From: Ferrovibrio sp.
Lineage (GTDB): Bacteria; Pseudomonadota; Alphaproteobacteria; Ferrovibrionales; Ferrovibrionaceae
Assembly: GCF_017994015.1 (NCBI RefSeq)
Contig: NZ_JAGOLP010000022.1
Span: forward strand, 1-50,870
Reading direction: 5' to 3'
Length of the DNA stretch: 50,870 nucleotides
Shown here piece by piece: positions 1-7,776 of the stretch. The position numbers and the translations under genes were made by a program. Position 1 is the first letter of the stretch; each line of letters begins with the position of its first letter. The notes under the pieces were generated by a model. That model worked only from the letters and a program-made list of their open reading frames with translations. It did not search any database and had not been told where the DNA came from.

Positions 1-5
1 GACAT
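1..5 (-). CDS. possible start of a divergent gene leaving the left edge
   Basis: On the minus strand an ATG lies at positions 5-3, preceded by GGAG six bases upstream (positions 15-12). That is a well-placed ribosome binding site for a gene running off the window. Only one codon and part of the next are visible, so no product can be read. In some alphaproteobacteria the crotonyl-CoA carboxylase/reductase gene (ccr) is next to the ethylmalonyl-CoA mutase gene. That makes ccr a guess from context, not something seen here. Confidence 0.3.
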
Positions 6-219
6 GTCGTTCTCCTTCACCGAGGAACTCCTAATCTGATCGCTTTTCTGTGCTGGCCGGCCCGCCACGGCACGGCGCTGCAATGCGATTGACATCTTTC
101 TGCGTTGCCGCAAAAATGGCAAGATCGTTTTGCAGTGCAGCGGAGGTTATGATATTTCCGTTGCAGGCCGCAAGGGGGCAATTTAATGTCTCCAAAATTA
201 ATCAGGGTGGAATTTTATT
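6..219. promoter_or_regulatory. intergenic region upstream of meaA
   Basis: About 210 bases without a gene lie between the possible divergent start at the left edge and meaA. It becomes AT-rich near 180-219. GGGTGGA at 205-211 is a good ribosome binding site for the ATG at 220. I see no confident -35/-10 pair or operator. Confidence 0.4.
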
Positions 220-2250
220 ATGAGCGCGGACGGCATGACCACCAAATCGGAACAACCCTCTCTTCGCACTAGCAAAAAGACGGAAAAGCCGTGGCTGTTC
301 CGAACCTATTCCGGGCATAGCTCGGCGCGGGCCTCAAACGAGCTGTACCGCACCAATCTGGGGCGCGGCCAGACCGGTCTGAGCGTGGCTTTCGACCTGC
401 CGACCCAGACCGGCTACGACTCGGACCATGTGCTGGCGCGCGGCGAGGTTGGCAAGGTGGGAGTGCCGGTGGCGCATCTCGGCGACATGCGGGTGCTGTT
501 TGACCAGATTCCGCTGGGCCAGATGAATACCTCGATGACCATCAATGCCCCGGCCGCCTGGCTGCTGGCGCTTTATATCGCCGTGGCCGAGGAGCAGGGC
601 ACCAGCCGCGCCGATCTGAACGGCACGGTGCAGAACGACATCATCAAGGAATATCTTTCGCGCGGCACCTATATCTTCCCGCCGGCAGCCTCGATGCGGC
701 TGATCACCGATGTGATCGCCTTCACCTATCGCGAGTTGCCAAAGTGGAACCCGACCAATGTGTGCAGCTACCATTTGCAGGAGGCCGGGGCCACGCCGGT
801 GCAGGAACTGGCCTATGCCCTGGCCACCGGCATCGCCGTGCTGGATGCGGTGAAGGCTTCGGGCCAGGTGCCGCCGGAGGATTTTGCCCAGGCTTTTGGC
901 CGCATCAGCTTTTTCGTCAATGCCGGCATCCGCTTTGTCACCGAAATCTGCAAGATGCGCGCCTTTGTTGATCTCTGGGAGGAGATCGGTCGTGAGCGCT
1001 ATGGTGTCACCGACGAGAAGGCTTTGCTGTTCCGCTATGGCGTGCAGGTCAACAGCCTTGGCCTGACCGAGCCGCAGCCGGAGAATAATGTCTACCGCAT
1101 CCTGTTGGAAATGCTGGCGGTGGTGCTATCCAAAAAAGCCCGCGCCCGCGCCGTGCAATTGCCGGCCTGGAATGAGGCTTTGGGCCTGCCGCGGCCGTGG
1201 GATCAGCAATGGTCGCTGCGTTTGCAGCAGATTGTGGCCTATGAAACCGACCTGCTGGAATACGGCGACCTGTTTGACGGCAATCCGGCGATTGAAGCCA
1301 AGGTGAATGAATTGAAGCTTGCAGCAAAGGCTGAGCTGGAACGCATCGATGCCATGGGCGGTGCGATCCAGGCGGTGGAGAGCGGCTATCTCAAGCAGGC
1401 GCTGGTGGAGAGCAATACCGGCCGCGTGCGCGGCATTGAAACCGGCGAGATCACCGTGGTGGGGGTCAACAAATTCACCGAAAGCGCGCCATCGCCGCTG
1501 GTGGCCAGCGAAGGCAGCGCCATCATGACCGTGGATGCGGCGGCGGAATCCGAGCAGATCGAGCGTTTGCAGCAATGGCGCGCCCAGCGCGATGCCGGCG
1601 CGGTGAAGGCGGCGTTGGCTGAGTTGGAAGCCGCTGCGCGCGAAGGCCGCAATATCATGGAGCCGAGCATCGCGGCGGCCAAGGCGGGCGTCACCACCGG
1701 CGAATGGGCCGGCTGCCTGCGCGGCGTGTTCGGCGAATACCGGGCGCCGACTGGCGTGGCGGCAGCAGCCAATGCCACTGCTGATGACGGTATGGATGAC
1801 TTACGCGCCGAGGTGGCCGCTGTGGCGCGCCGCCTGGGCCGCCCGATCAAACTTCTGGTGGGCAAGCCGGGGCTGGATGGCCATTCCAATGGCGCAGAGC
1901 AGATTGCCGTAAAGGCGCGTGATTGCGGTATGGAAGTGGTTTACGAAGGCATTCGCCTCACGCCGGAGCAGATTGTTTCAGCGGCCCTGGAAGAAGGCGT
2001 GCATCTGGTCGGCCTCTCCATCCTCTCCGGCAGCCATGTGGAACTGGCAACTGATGTGATCGAGCGCATGCGGGCCGAAGGCATCGGCGAAGTGCCGGTG
2101 GTGGTGGGCGGCATCATCCCGCCGGAGGATGAGCGCAAACTGCGTGCTGCCGGCATAGCCGGTGTGTTCACACCAAAGGATTTCAACCTGACCCAGATCA
2201 TGCGGGCCATCGCGCAATTGGTTGATTCCGCTTACTCAAAGGCGGCATGA
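220..2250 (+). CDS. meaA: ethylmalonyl-CoA mutase (MeaA), B12-dependent
   Basis: Adenosylcobalamin-dependent carbon-skeleton mutase that converts (2R)-ethylmalonyl-CoA to (2S)-methylsuccinyl-CoA in the cytosolic ethylmalonyl-CoA pathway for acetyl-CoA assimilation. The first ~520 residues form the mutase barrel, with the family's N-terminal block RTYSGHSSARASN and a Gln/Asn-rich substrate segment. A C-terminal B12-binding domain follows, with DGHSNG at about 553-558 (His555 would be the lower cobalt ligand), LSILSGSH near 600 and GGIIPPED near 630. The 676-residue single chain matches MeaA/Ecm rather than the ~720-residue methylmalonyl-CoA mutase large subunit. Start ATG has GGGTGGA 9 bases upstream. 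The closest alternative is another acyl-CoA mutase, but the N-terminal block argues for MeaA. Confidence 0.93.
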   Translation: MSADGMTTKSEQPSLRTSKKTEKPWLFRTYSGHSSARASNELYRTNLGRGQTGLSVAFDLPTQTGYDSDHVLARGEVGKVGVPVAHLGDMRVLFDQIPLGQMNTSMTINAPAAWLLALYIAVAEEQGTSRADLNGTVQNDIIKEYLSRGTYIFPPAASMRLITDVIAFTYRELPKWNPTNVCSYHLQEAGATPVQELAYALATGIAVLDAVKASGQVPPEDFAQAFGRISFFVNAGIRFVTEICKMRAFVDLWEEIGRERYGVTDEKALLFRYGVQVNSLGLTEPQPENNVYRILLEMLAVVLSKKARARAVQLPAWNEALGLPRPWDQQWSLRLQQIVAYETDLLEYGDLFDGNPAIEAKVNELKLAAKAELERIDAMGGAIQAVESGYLKQALVESNTGRVRGIETGEITVVGVNKFTESAPSPLVASEGSAIMTVDAAAESEQIERLQQWRAQRDAGAVKAALAELEAAAREGRNIMEPSIAAAKAGVTTGEWAGCLRGVFGEYRAPTGVAAAANATADDGMDDLRAEVAAVARRLGRPIKLLVGKPGLDGHSNGAEQIAVKARDCGMEVVYEGIRLTPEQIVSAALEEGVHLVGLSILSGSHVELATDVIERMRAEGIGEVPVVVGGIIPPEDERKLRAAGIAGVFTPKDFNLTQIMRAIAQLVDSAYSKAA

Positions 2251-2284
2251 CAGGGCTGGTATAAAAAAACCAATAAACCAAAAT

Positions 2285-2545
2285 TTAAGTGATAGCGGAG
2301 GGGTGTAGGCTGCTTGTTCCGTTAAAACAGTCGCCTAGTTTGCACCCCTGATGGCGTCTCATATGCTCAAAATGTGCGTCGCCGCTAGAGCTAGCCTTAT
2401 GACTGCGAACAGGCCCATGGCACTCTGTGCATCGGATTTTTTCTCGATTGGCAGGCGTTTTTTCTCGATTGGCAAGTGCATCGTGAATTGAGATTAAAAT
2501 CCAATTGTATCCACGCTTTACTTCGGCTTGCTGAGATCTGGGCAA
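2285..2545 (-). CDS. small Cys/His-rich hypothetical protein (zinc-finger-like), TTG start
   Basis: An 86-codon frame I do not recognise as a named family, but it looks genuine. It starts with TTG at 2545, preceded five bases upstream by GGAGG. The C-terminal half has an ordered metal-site pattern: CTECHG, then HFEH, then RHQGC and GDC, suggesting a small zinc-binding fold. A 21-bp tandem duplication falls in frame and encodes ANREKTP followed by ANREKIR. Codons are AT-rich (for example AAA, TTT, ATT), unlike the GC-rich neighbours, which suggests acquisition by transfer or relaxed selection. Meta-analysis of homologues would be needed to prove expression. Confidence 0.5.
   Translation of the reverse strand: MPRSQQAEVKRGYNWILISIHDALANREKTPANREKIRCTECHGPVRSHKASSSGDAHFEHMRRHQGCKLGDCFNGTSSLHPSAIT
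2437..2474. repeat. 17-bp direct repeat, 21-bp period
   Basis: Two identical copies of a 17-bp unit (2437-2453 and 2458-2474) are spaced by exactly 21 bases. The period is seven codons and keeps the reading frame of the small minus-strand ORF that contains it. Confidence 0.85.
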
Positions 2546-2697
2546 GGCTCCCTCCGCGCTTACTAAAAGCTGTTTAATCCGAAGTTAAACATCACTTATG
2601 GGCGATGATTTTGCGTAAATTATATCTATTTTTTTTGCAACAGAAAGAAATTACTTTAGTTTGCGGCTTAAAAACAAACTGACAAATAATTCGTCGA
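2546..2697. other. AT-rich gene-free stretch
   Basis: About 150 bases, much richer in A/T than anything around them, lie between the small Cys/His-rich ORF and the terminator of the Lys-rich gene. It contains a T8 run near 2629-2637 and a short inverted repeat (AGTTTG at 2658-2663, CAAACT at 2675-2680). It is likely the promoter region of the minus-strand ORF at 2285-2545, but no clear promoter boxes can be assigned. Confidence 0.35.
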
Positions 2698-2738
2698 ATA
2701 AAAAAAGCCTCCGCCCGGATGTGCCGGGGGGAGGCTTT
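2698..2738 (-). terminator. intrinsic terminator of the Lys/Ala-rich gene
   Basis: On the minus strand a strong hairpin (arms 2730-2738 and 2704-2712, with an inner GC stem and loop at 2719-2723) runs into an uninterrupted T tract. It lies just downstream of the stop codon at 2762. Confidence 0.85.
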
Positions 2739-2761
2739 ATCGTTTCAGCCGAAAGCGCCGA

Positions 2762-2989
2762 TTAGGCGGCCTTCTTGGCCTTCTTCGCCGGCTTGGCGGC
2801 AGAGGTCTTCTTGGCCTTCTTTTCAGTCGGCTTCTTGGCTTCGGCCTTCTTCGCCTTGGCGGCCGGCTTGGCCGGGGTTGCCGGAGTGGCCTGCGCCTGG
2901 GCGTTGCTGGCGATGGCGGGCGCCATGGCGCCGGTCAGGAAGCCAGCGACGATGAAAGCGGCAGCGATCGTCTTGATACGGGTGAACAT
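2762..2989 (-). CDS. secreted Lys/Ala-rich protein, histone-H1-like tail
   Basis: A 75-residue protein starting MFTRIKTIAAAFIVAGF. A signal peptide of about 30 residues ends around ASNAQA. The remaining ~45 residues are almost only Lys, Ala, Pro and Thr, with repeats of the type AKKAEAKK and PAKKAKKAA. It should be an exported, disordered, highly basic polypeptide in the periplasm or outer envelope. The ATG at 2989 has AGGGA upstream; a longer in-frame extension to 3115 lacks a signal-peptide-compatible start. A dedicated terminator follows. Similar basic tails occur in histone-H1-like proteins, but those are cytoplasmic. Function is unknown. Confidence 0.7.
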   Translation of the reverse strand: MFTRIKTIAAAFIVAGFLTGAMAPAIASNAQAQATPATPAKPAAKAKKAEAKKPTEKKAKKTSAAKPAKKAKKAA

Positions 2990-3200
2990 CGGTGTGATCC
3001 CTAGGATTGAGGCTGCATTTCCCGCGTCATGGTTGTTATGGCGGCGGGCTGCATCGGCATCATCTCGTGTATGGCTTGCAGTCGCTGTCAAGCGGCAGTG
3101 CCAAAGCCGCGCCAATTGCGGCGATTCGTCATCGTATTAACAAATGATTCGCCGGTATTTTATGGCTTTTTTATCGCGATTCGCCCCGATTCGCTGCGAA

Positions 3201-4502
3201 TCAGCCGGCGCGCTGCCATTCGCGACGATGGCGGGCCACATCGGGCCGCGCCGCCAGCCGTTCGGCCAGGGTGGGGCGTATTGCCGCATAGGCACCCGCG
3301 CGCCAGCCGGCCTCCAGCCAGAGCCAATGAAACAGGTCGCGCTGGGCATGGCTGCCGCCAATCCGGTGCAGCCCGGCAAGCCCGGCGCCAAGGTGGCGAA
3401 ACGCCTCGGCCCATTGCTCGCGGCCATAGGCCACAATGCCACGCCCAAGCGGCAGGGCGGTTTCGCGCCAGCTCGGCTCCTGCGGCCGGCTATGGCTGTA
3501 TTCGGCCATGCTGGTGAGCAATTCACTGGCGCTGGCATCATAGCCGGCGCGGGCCAGGCCGAGCAGGTAATGCAGGTCCAGGAAGGGGTCGACATGCTCA
3601 TGCAGGCGGCCTTCCAGATATTGCGCCAGGTCTTGCCACCGCGCCCCGGCATCCAGGCCGACAAATTCCAGCCGTGCCAGCAAGGCCACGGCATTGACCT
3701 GATCCTGGCTGTATTCCTTCCACACGCCCCAGACCCGCTGGTCATACAGCGCCAGTGCCTGATCCGGACGGTCGCTGTCGATGGCAAACAATGCCGCATG
3801 CCACCAGTTATGCGTCAGCATGAAGCTGTTGCACTCGGCCCAGCAATCGCTCAGTTCGGTCAGGGTGGTCAGGCCTTCTTCAACGCGACCTTGCGCTTCC
3901 ATCACATGTGCCAGGGCATGATGCGCCCAGGGTTCGGCGCGTTGCAGCGCAATGGCATGACGAGCCGCGGCTTCGGCTTCGTTCAGCCGATGGCTCTCCT
4001 CCAAAGCGAAGGCCAGCATGCCATGCAGATACGGGTTCTCGGCATTGGCTGGCGCGGCAGCTTCGGCGATACGCAGCATGCCGGCGGCATCGCCGATATG
4101 AAACATATGGCCCTGGCCCAGTTTCATCGCCGCCAGATCGCGCGGATACAGCCGCACGATCTCCTCATGCAATGCGATGGCGCGCGGTATGTCGTTATCA
4201 GCCCAGGCTTGCACCGCCTTTAGCCACAGCTGCTCGCGTGGCAGAGCCTTGTCCAGAGATGCGGCGCCGGCAGCCAGGAAAGGCGCCGCCTTGGCGGCGG
4301 CATCGCCGGTCTGCATAAAAAGCTGCAAAGCGGCTGCCTTGGCATTGGCCAGAACCTGATCCGGCTGTTGCTGCGCGGCGGCCAGCACCAGGCCGGCAGT
4401 TTTGCCATAGCGCAGGAAGCTGGCATCAAAACCATCCAGCCCGACCAATACCGCCGGGTTGTCGCTGCTGATTTCCAGCCCCTGGGCGTCGCGCAAAGTC
4501 AT
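3201..4502 (-). CDS. TTC38-like tetratricopeptide repeat protein
   Basis: A 433-residue, all-helical soluble protein with TPR-type units across its length. The central block has AHHALAHVMEAQGR (about 191-204) and then MLTHNWWHAALF (about 228-239), the pattern typical of the TTC38 (tetratricopeptide repeat 38) family. Length also matches that family (~430-470). No signal peptide. The ATG is 6 bases after the stop of the M81 metallopeptidase gene, so the two are almost certainly cotranscribed. Its biochemical role is not known to me; partnership with the upstream peptidase is inferred from linkage only. Confidence 0.8.
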   Translation of the reverse strand: MTLRDAQGLEISSDNPAVLVGLDGFDASFLRYGKTAGLVLAAAQQQPDQVLANAKAAALQLFMQTGDAAAKAAPFLAAGAASLDKALPREQLWLKAVQAWADNDIPRAIALHEEIVRLYPRDLAAMKLGQGHMFHIGDAAGMLRIAEAAAPANAENPYLHGMLAFALEESHRLNEAEAAARHAIALQRAEPWAHHALAHVMEAQGRVEEGLTTLTELSDCWAECNSFMLTHNWWHAALFAIDSDRPDQALALYDQRVWGVWKEYSQDQVNAVALLARLEFVGLDAGARWQDLAQYLEGRLHEHVDPFLDLHYLLGLARAGYDASASELLTSMAEYSHSRPQEPSWRETALPLGRGIVAYGREQWAEAFRHLGAGLAGLHRIGGSHAQRDLFHWLWLEAGWRAGAYAAIRPTLAERLAARPDVARHRREWQRAG

Positions 4503-4508
4503 GCCGGT

Positions 4509-6011
4509 TCAGGGCCAGTCATTCAGCCGGTCAAACGGATACAGCGGCTTGCGCAGGCGCTTGTAGTCCAGCTTGCTGTTATCCGAGGTGGTAACGCCAA
4601 TGCCATCCAGCGTATAGGTGGCGCGAGCCAGCGGCGCAAAGCCGGCGCGATAATGAATGCGCGATTTCAGCAGCAGATAACGCTTCGAGAGCGGATCGAT
4701 GCCCATCGAGGTGAACACGCCAGTATCCCAGGGTTCGTGATGGTTCGACACCACCACAATCTGCATGCCGGCAGTCTCGAACACCGCCGATGGCCCCATC
4801 TTCACCACATAGCCGGTATACATCGGGCCACGCACCACCCATTCGCCATCGGTGATCGTGCGCACCCGGCCGGTCAGTTCCAGCGGCCGGCCCGGCTCAT
4901 GGATCGCCGGCATGTCGGTCTTGCCGCCAAGCTTCAGCGTGATCGTGGCGCCCACGCCGGCCGCCTGCATCTGGCGCACCGCCTCGGGGTCCCATACCGC
5001 GCCCACCGCCACATCCTGGAGGCCCTGGCGCAGCACTTCGGCAATCACCGTCATCACATCCTGGGTGCCGCCCGAGCCGCAATTGTCAGCATGGTCCAAA
5101 AGCACAATCGGGCCATCCACGCTGGCGGCTTTCTGCTTCGCCTCGGCCACCGTCTCCTGCAAGTCGCGGTGCTGATAGAGAAAGATATCGCGCTGCTGCC
5201 AGGCCAGTTGCGCGATGCGTGCGGCGGCGGCATCGGCCTGGGCAAAATCATCGCCGATGCAGATCACGCTAGTGCCGGCATCAGGAATATCGGCCAGGGC
5301 AAAGCCGCCAAACACCGTAGCGGCGGGCAGGCCGGCGGCTTCCTCGGCCAGGCAGGCGGCAATCAGGCCCTTCATCGGCTCGTCGGCAGTGCCTTGCGCC
5401 AGGGTTTGCGATAGCAGCGGCAATTGCCGCCAGGCCATGGCCGGCTTCGGCCGCTCGCCCTTGAGCCAGCCCAGCAGGATGGCGCCAACCTGTTCCGCCA
5501 CCACATCCATATCCACATGCGGATAGGTCTTATAGCCGATCAGCGCATCGCAATTGTCGATCATGCGCTGGGTCAGGTTGCAATGCAGGTCCAGGGTCAC
5601 GGCAATCGGCAGGTCGGGCGCAATCTGGCGGATACGCTCCAGCAAGGTGCCTTCGCCGTCATCGGTATCCTCGGTCACCATGGCGCCATGCAGGTCCAGC
5701 AGGCAGCCGTCGCAACCGGCGCGCACCGCCGCCAGGATCGGCTCGCACAAGGCCGCATAGGCTTCCCGCGTCACCTTGCCGCCCGGCATCGCCTCGGCGG
5801 CAATCGGCAGCACCACTTCAGCGCCGATGGCGCGGGCCTGCTTCAGATACACGCCCAGCGGCATGTTGGTCTTGGCGTAGGCTTCAATTGCCGCGTGATC
5901 GCGATACAGCCCCCAGGCCTCGAACCGGGCCATGTCGGTAACAATGGGCGAGAAGGTGTTGGTCTCATGCTTCATCATGGCGAGCACAAGCTTTTTCGGC
6001 GATTGCGGCAT
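4509..6011 (-). CDS. M81 family metallopeptidase (MlrC / microcystinase C-like)
   Basis: A 500-residue enzyme of the MlrC family, whose founder hydrolyses linearised microcystin products. Most members act on unknown peptides or amides. The family's opening MMKHETNTFSP follows the start closely. LDLHGAM (about 105) and LDLHCN (about 140) supply the likely metal ligands, and the C-terminal MlrC domain begins around LLDHADNCGSGG. The start at 6011 best fits the family and has GGAG 12 bases upstream. In-frame ATGs at 6029 and 6044 are possible but lack a clear binding site. It is the first gene of a two-gene unit with the TTC38-like protein. The true substrate here cannot be read from sequence. 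Confidence 0.85.
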   Translation of the reverse strand: MPQSPKKLVLAMMKHETNTFSPIVTDMARFEAWGLYRDHAAIEAYAKTNMPLGVYLKQARAIGAEVVLPIAAEAMPGGKVTREAYAALCEPILAAVRAGCDGCLLDLHGAMVTEDTDDGEGTLLERIRQIAPDLPIAVTLDLHCNLTQRMIDNCDALIGYKTYPHVDMDVVAEQVGAILLGWLKGERPKPAMAWRQLPLLSQTLAQGTADEPMKGLIAACLAEEAAGLPAATVFGGFALADIPDAGTSVICIGDDFAQADAAAARIAQLAWQQRDIFLYQHRDLQETVAEAKQKAASVDGPIVLLDHADNCGSGGTQDVMTVIAEVLRQGLQDVAVGAVWDPEAVRQMQAAGVGATITLKLGGKTDMPAIHEPGRPLELTGRVRTITDGEWVVRGPMYTGYVVKMGPSAVFETAGMQIVVVSNHHEPWDTGVFTSMGIDPLSKRYLLLKSRIHYRAGFAPLARATYTLDGIGVTTSDNSKLDYKRLRKPLYPFDRLNDWP

Positions 6012-6103
6012 CGGGGGCGGCGACTCCATTTTGTTTGTAGGCATATGGAAGCATAGGTGGCGGGCGGGGAAAAGAAAAAATCCGCCATTGGCGTGGCGCG
6101 GCA

Positions 6104-6391
6104 TCAGAACAGATGCAGCAGTCTCCGGCCATGCAAGACCGCCAGGATCAGCACGCCGTCTGCCTCAATCTCATAGAGAATGACATGGCGGGCATGTTCA
6201 TGGCGCCTCAGGCCCGGCGCGATGATATCTGCGGGCCGGCCGAGGCAAGGGTTTTCGGCTAATAGATCGAAACAGCGTGTCAGGTCAATTTGGTAGCTTT
6301 CTGCCTGCACCAGACCGAAAGTTTTTATGCCGTAACGGAAAATATCGAACAGGTCTTGGTCGGCGCGCAGCGAAAGGCGATAGTGAGCCAA
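6104..6391 (-). CDS. parE: ParE-type toxin (RelE/ParE superfamily)
   Basis: A 95-residue basic protein of typical ParE length. It shows the N-terminal helical segment with FDIFRYGIKTFG and the C-terminal beta strands HEHARHVILYEI and VLILAVLHGRR. In the family the toxin inhibits DNA gyrase, though RelE-type ribosome-dependent mRNA cleavage is a structural alternative. The start is TTG at 6391, 12 bases after the antitoxin stop, with AAGG upstream. The non-ATG start may lower toxin synthesis relative to antitoxin. It is the second gene of a classic antitoxin-toxin pair. Confidence 0.85.
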   Translation of the reverse strand: MAHYRLSLRADQDLFDIFRYGIKTFGLVQAESYQIDLTRCFDLLAENPCLGRPADIIAPGLRRHEHARHVILYEIEADGVLILAVLHGRRLLHLF

Positions 6392-6403
6392 GATTTCGGC
6401 CTT

Positions 6404-6685
6404 TCAGGCGCTTCTGCTGTCGGAACTGGCGGCGGCGAAAATTTCTGCCGGGCTGCGCTGGCTGACCCCGCCGATCTTTGCCTCGGCGACGAGCCGGCGG
6501 GCTTCCTCCAGGCTCAGTGGCTGCTCGGTTGTGCCTACCGAACGAGTCTTGCCGGTTTGCATCTCCTGATCCCGGCGCACCAAATCCCTCAGGTAATCGC
6601 CAGCATCAGCATATTGCCCTTGGCTAATCTGCTGCTCAATCCACGCTTTAAGCGGATCTGGCAGGGAAACAGTCAGGGTGGCCAT
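6404..6685 (-). CDS. parD: ParD-type antitoxin (ribbon-helix-helix)
   Basis: A 93-residue protein. The N-terminal ribbon-helix-helix begins MATLTVSLPDPLKAWIEQQI, followed by QYADAGDYLRDLVRRDQE, the standard ParD/CopG DNA-binding unit. An acidic/polar C-terminal tail normally wraps the toxin. The ATG at 6685 has GGAG seven bases upstream; a longer frame to 6742 would run into the operator region. It precedes parE with a 12-base gap. The family represses its own promoter together with the toxin. Confidence 0.85.
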   Translation of the reverse strand: MATLTVSLPDPLKAWIEQQISQGQYADAGDYLRDLVRRDQEMQTGKTRSVGTTEQPLSLEEARRLVAEAKIGGVSQRSPAEIFAAASSDSRSA

Positions 6686-6710
6686 CGGTCGGCTCCAGTG
6701 AAAAGGATGC

Positions 6711-6725
6711 GATAGATTATCATAA
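6711..6725. promoter_or_regulatory. operator-like palindrome upstream of parDE
   Basis: TTATCATAA (6717-6725) and the overlapping GATAGATTATC (6711-6721) form AT-rich palindromes 26-40 bases upstream of the parD start. A ParD autorepression site would be expected here. Weak evidence: short motif only. Confidence 0.35.
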
Positions 6726-6740
6726 ATTCCATACTGCAAC

Positions 6741-6773
6741 AAAAAAACCCCAGCAGCGTTGCCGCTGCCGGGG
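6741..6773 (-). terminator. intrinsic terminator of the BI-1 family gene
   Basis: Minus-strand hairpin of 11 pairs (arms 6763-6773 and 6748-6758, one wobble, loop of four) followed by seven T. It lies about 50 bases past the stop at 6821 and just upstream of the parD promoter region, separating the two units. Confidence 0.88.
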
Positions 6774-6820
6774 TTCCCTGGAGGGGGCTGCTGGCCCCTA
6801 GAACCAGTTTGTCTAGTGGA

Positions 6821-7546
6821 TCACTCGTTCTTCTGGCCGAACAGGTTGAGCATGGCCAGGAAGATGTTGACGAAGTTCACATAGAGCGACACGGCACCAA
6901 AGATCGCCTGCTTGCTCTGGATGTCGGCGGCATCGCCTTCATTGAACTCGCTCTTGATGCGCTGGGTGTCATAGGCGGTCAGGCCGGTGAAAACCAGCAC
7001 GGTGATCGCCGAGATCGCCATCTGGACAATGCTGGAGCCAAGGAAGATGTTGACGATACCGGCAATGAACAGGCCGATCACGCCCATGAACAGGAACGAA
7101 CCCATCCCGGTCAGGTCACGCTTGGTGGTGTAGCCCCACAGGCTCACCGCGCCGAACATGCCGGCCGTGATCAGGAAGACACGGGTGACGCTTTCGCCGG
7201 TATAGCGCATCGCGACCGCAGACAGCGACACGCCCATGGTGGCGACAAAGCCCCAATAGAGCGCCTGCACGGCCGGGGCCGACAACTTGTTGATGCCAAA
7301 GCTCATCACCAGCAACAGGCCGATCGGCACCAGTGAAACGAGGATGCCGAGGCCGGAGCCGAACAGAGTCTGCATCAGGGCGGGGCTCTGGGCCACGGCA
7401 ATGGCAACGATGCCGGAAAGCGCCAGGCCCGAACCCATCAGATTGTAGACGCGCAGCATGTAGGACCGCAGCGCCTGATCGATGGTCGCCTGGTCCAACG
7501 TGCCGGCGCGATAGCCATAGCGCGTCTGGTTGAACGGGGTGGACAT
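6821..7546 (-). CDS. Bax inhibitor-1 / YccA family membrane protein
   Basis: A 241-residue inner-membrane protein with about seven transmembrane segments. It shows the family signatures GFVATMGVSLSAV and the late VFTGLTAYDTQRIK with the acidic SEFNEGD. Bacterial members (YccA, YbhL) interact with the FtsH protease or act as pH-sensitive leak channels; which applies here is unknown. The ATG at 7546 has AGGAGG nine bases upstream, so the 23-codon longer frame is rejected. It is monocistronic with its own terminator. Confidence 0.9.
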   Translation of the reverse strand: MSTPFNQTRYGYRAGTLDQATIDQALRSYMLRVYNLMGSGLALSGIVAIAVAQSPALMQTLFGSGLGILVSLVPIGLLLVMSFGINKLSAPAVQALYWGFVATMGVSLSAVAMRYTGESVTRVFLITAGMFGAVSLWGYTTKRDLTGMGSFLFMGVIGLFIAGIVNIFLGSSIVQMAISAITVLVFTGLTAYDTQRIKSEFNEGDAADIQSKQAIFGAVSLYVNFVNIFLAMLNLFGQKNE

Positions 7547-7776
7547 GGTGGTTTGCCTCCTGGTTTGCACACAGCGCATTTTGACGTGCCGGCCATCCGG
7601 CGGGCGTTTATGCACTGTTTATGTCGACTTGATATTTGGGGATTTCGGCCGCGATTTCAAGCCCCTATCGCGATCATCCCGAGGCCGTGATAGTCCCATG
7701 AAAAGCGTTCATTTACCAGGGATTTCGGTGTAAGAGGAGGGTAAGAGCCCGCGATCAACGCGGGCCGGAGCCTCCC
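7547..7776. other. intergenic region between the BI-1 gene and the MFS exporter
   Basis: About 230 bases between divergently transcribed genes. It must hold both promoters. I see no convincing operator. GAGGAGGG at 7736-7743 lies too far from the ATG at 7777 to be its ribosome binding site. Confidence 0.3.

Noticed and set aside
3144..4223. A 359-codon open frame on the plus strand opposite the TTC38-like gene
   Set aside because: The opposite strand encodes a recognisable TPR protein with good start and operon spacing; high-GC DNA leaves long shadow frames, and this translation shows no domain logic.
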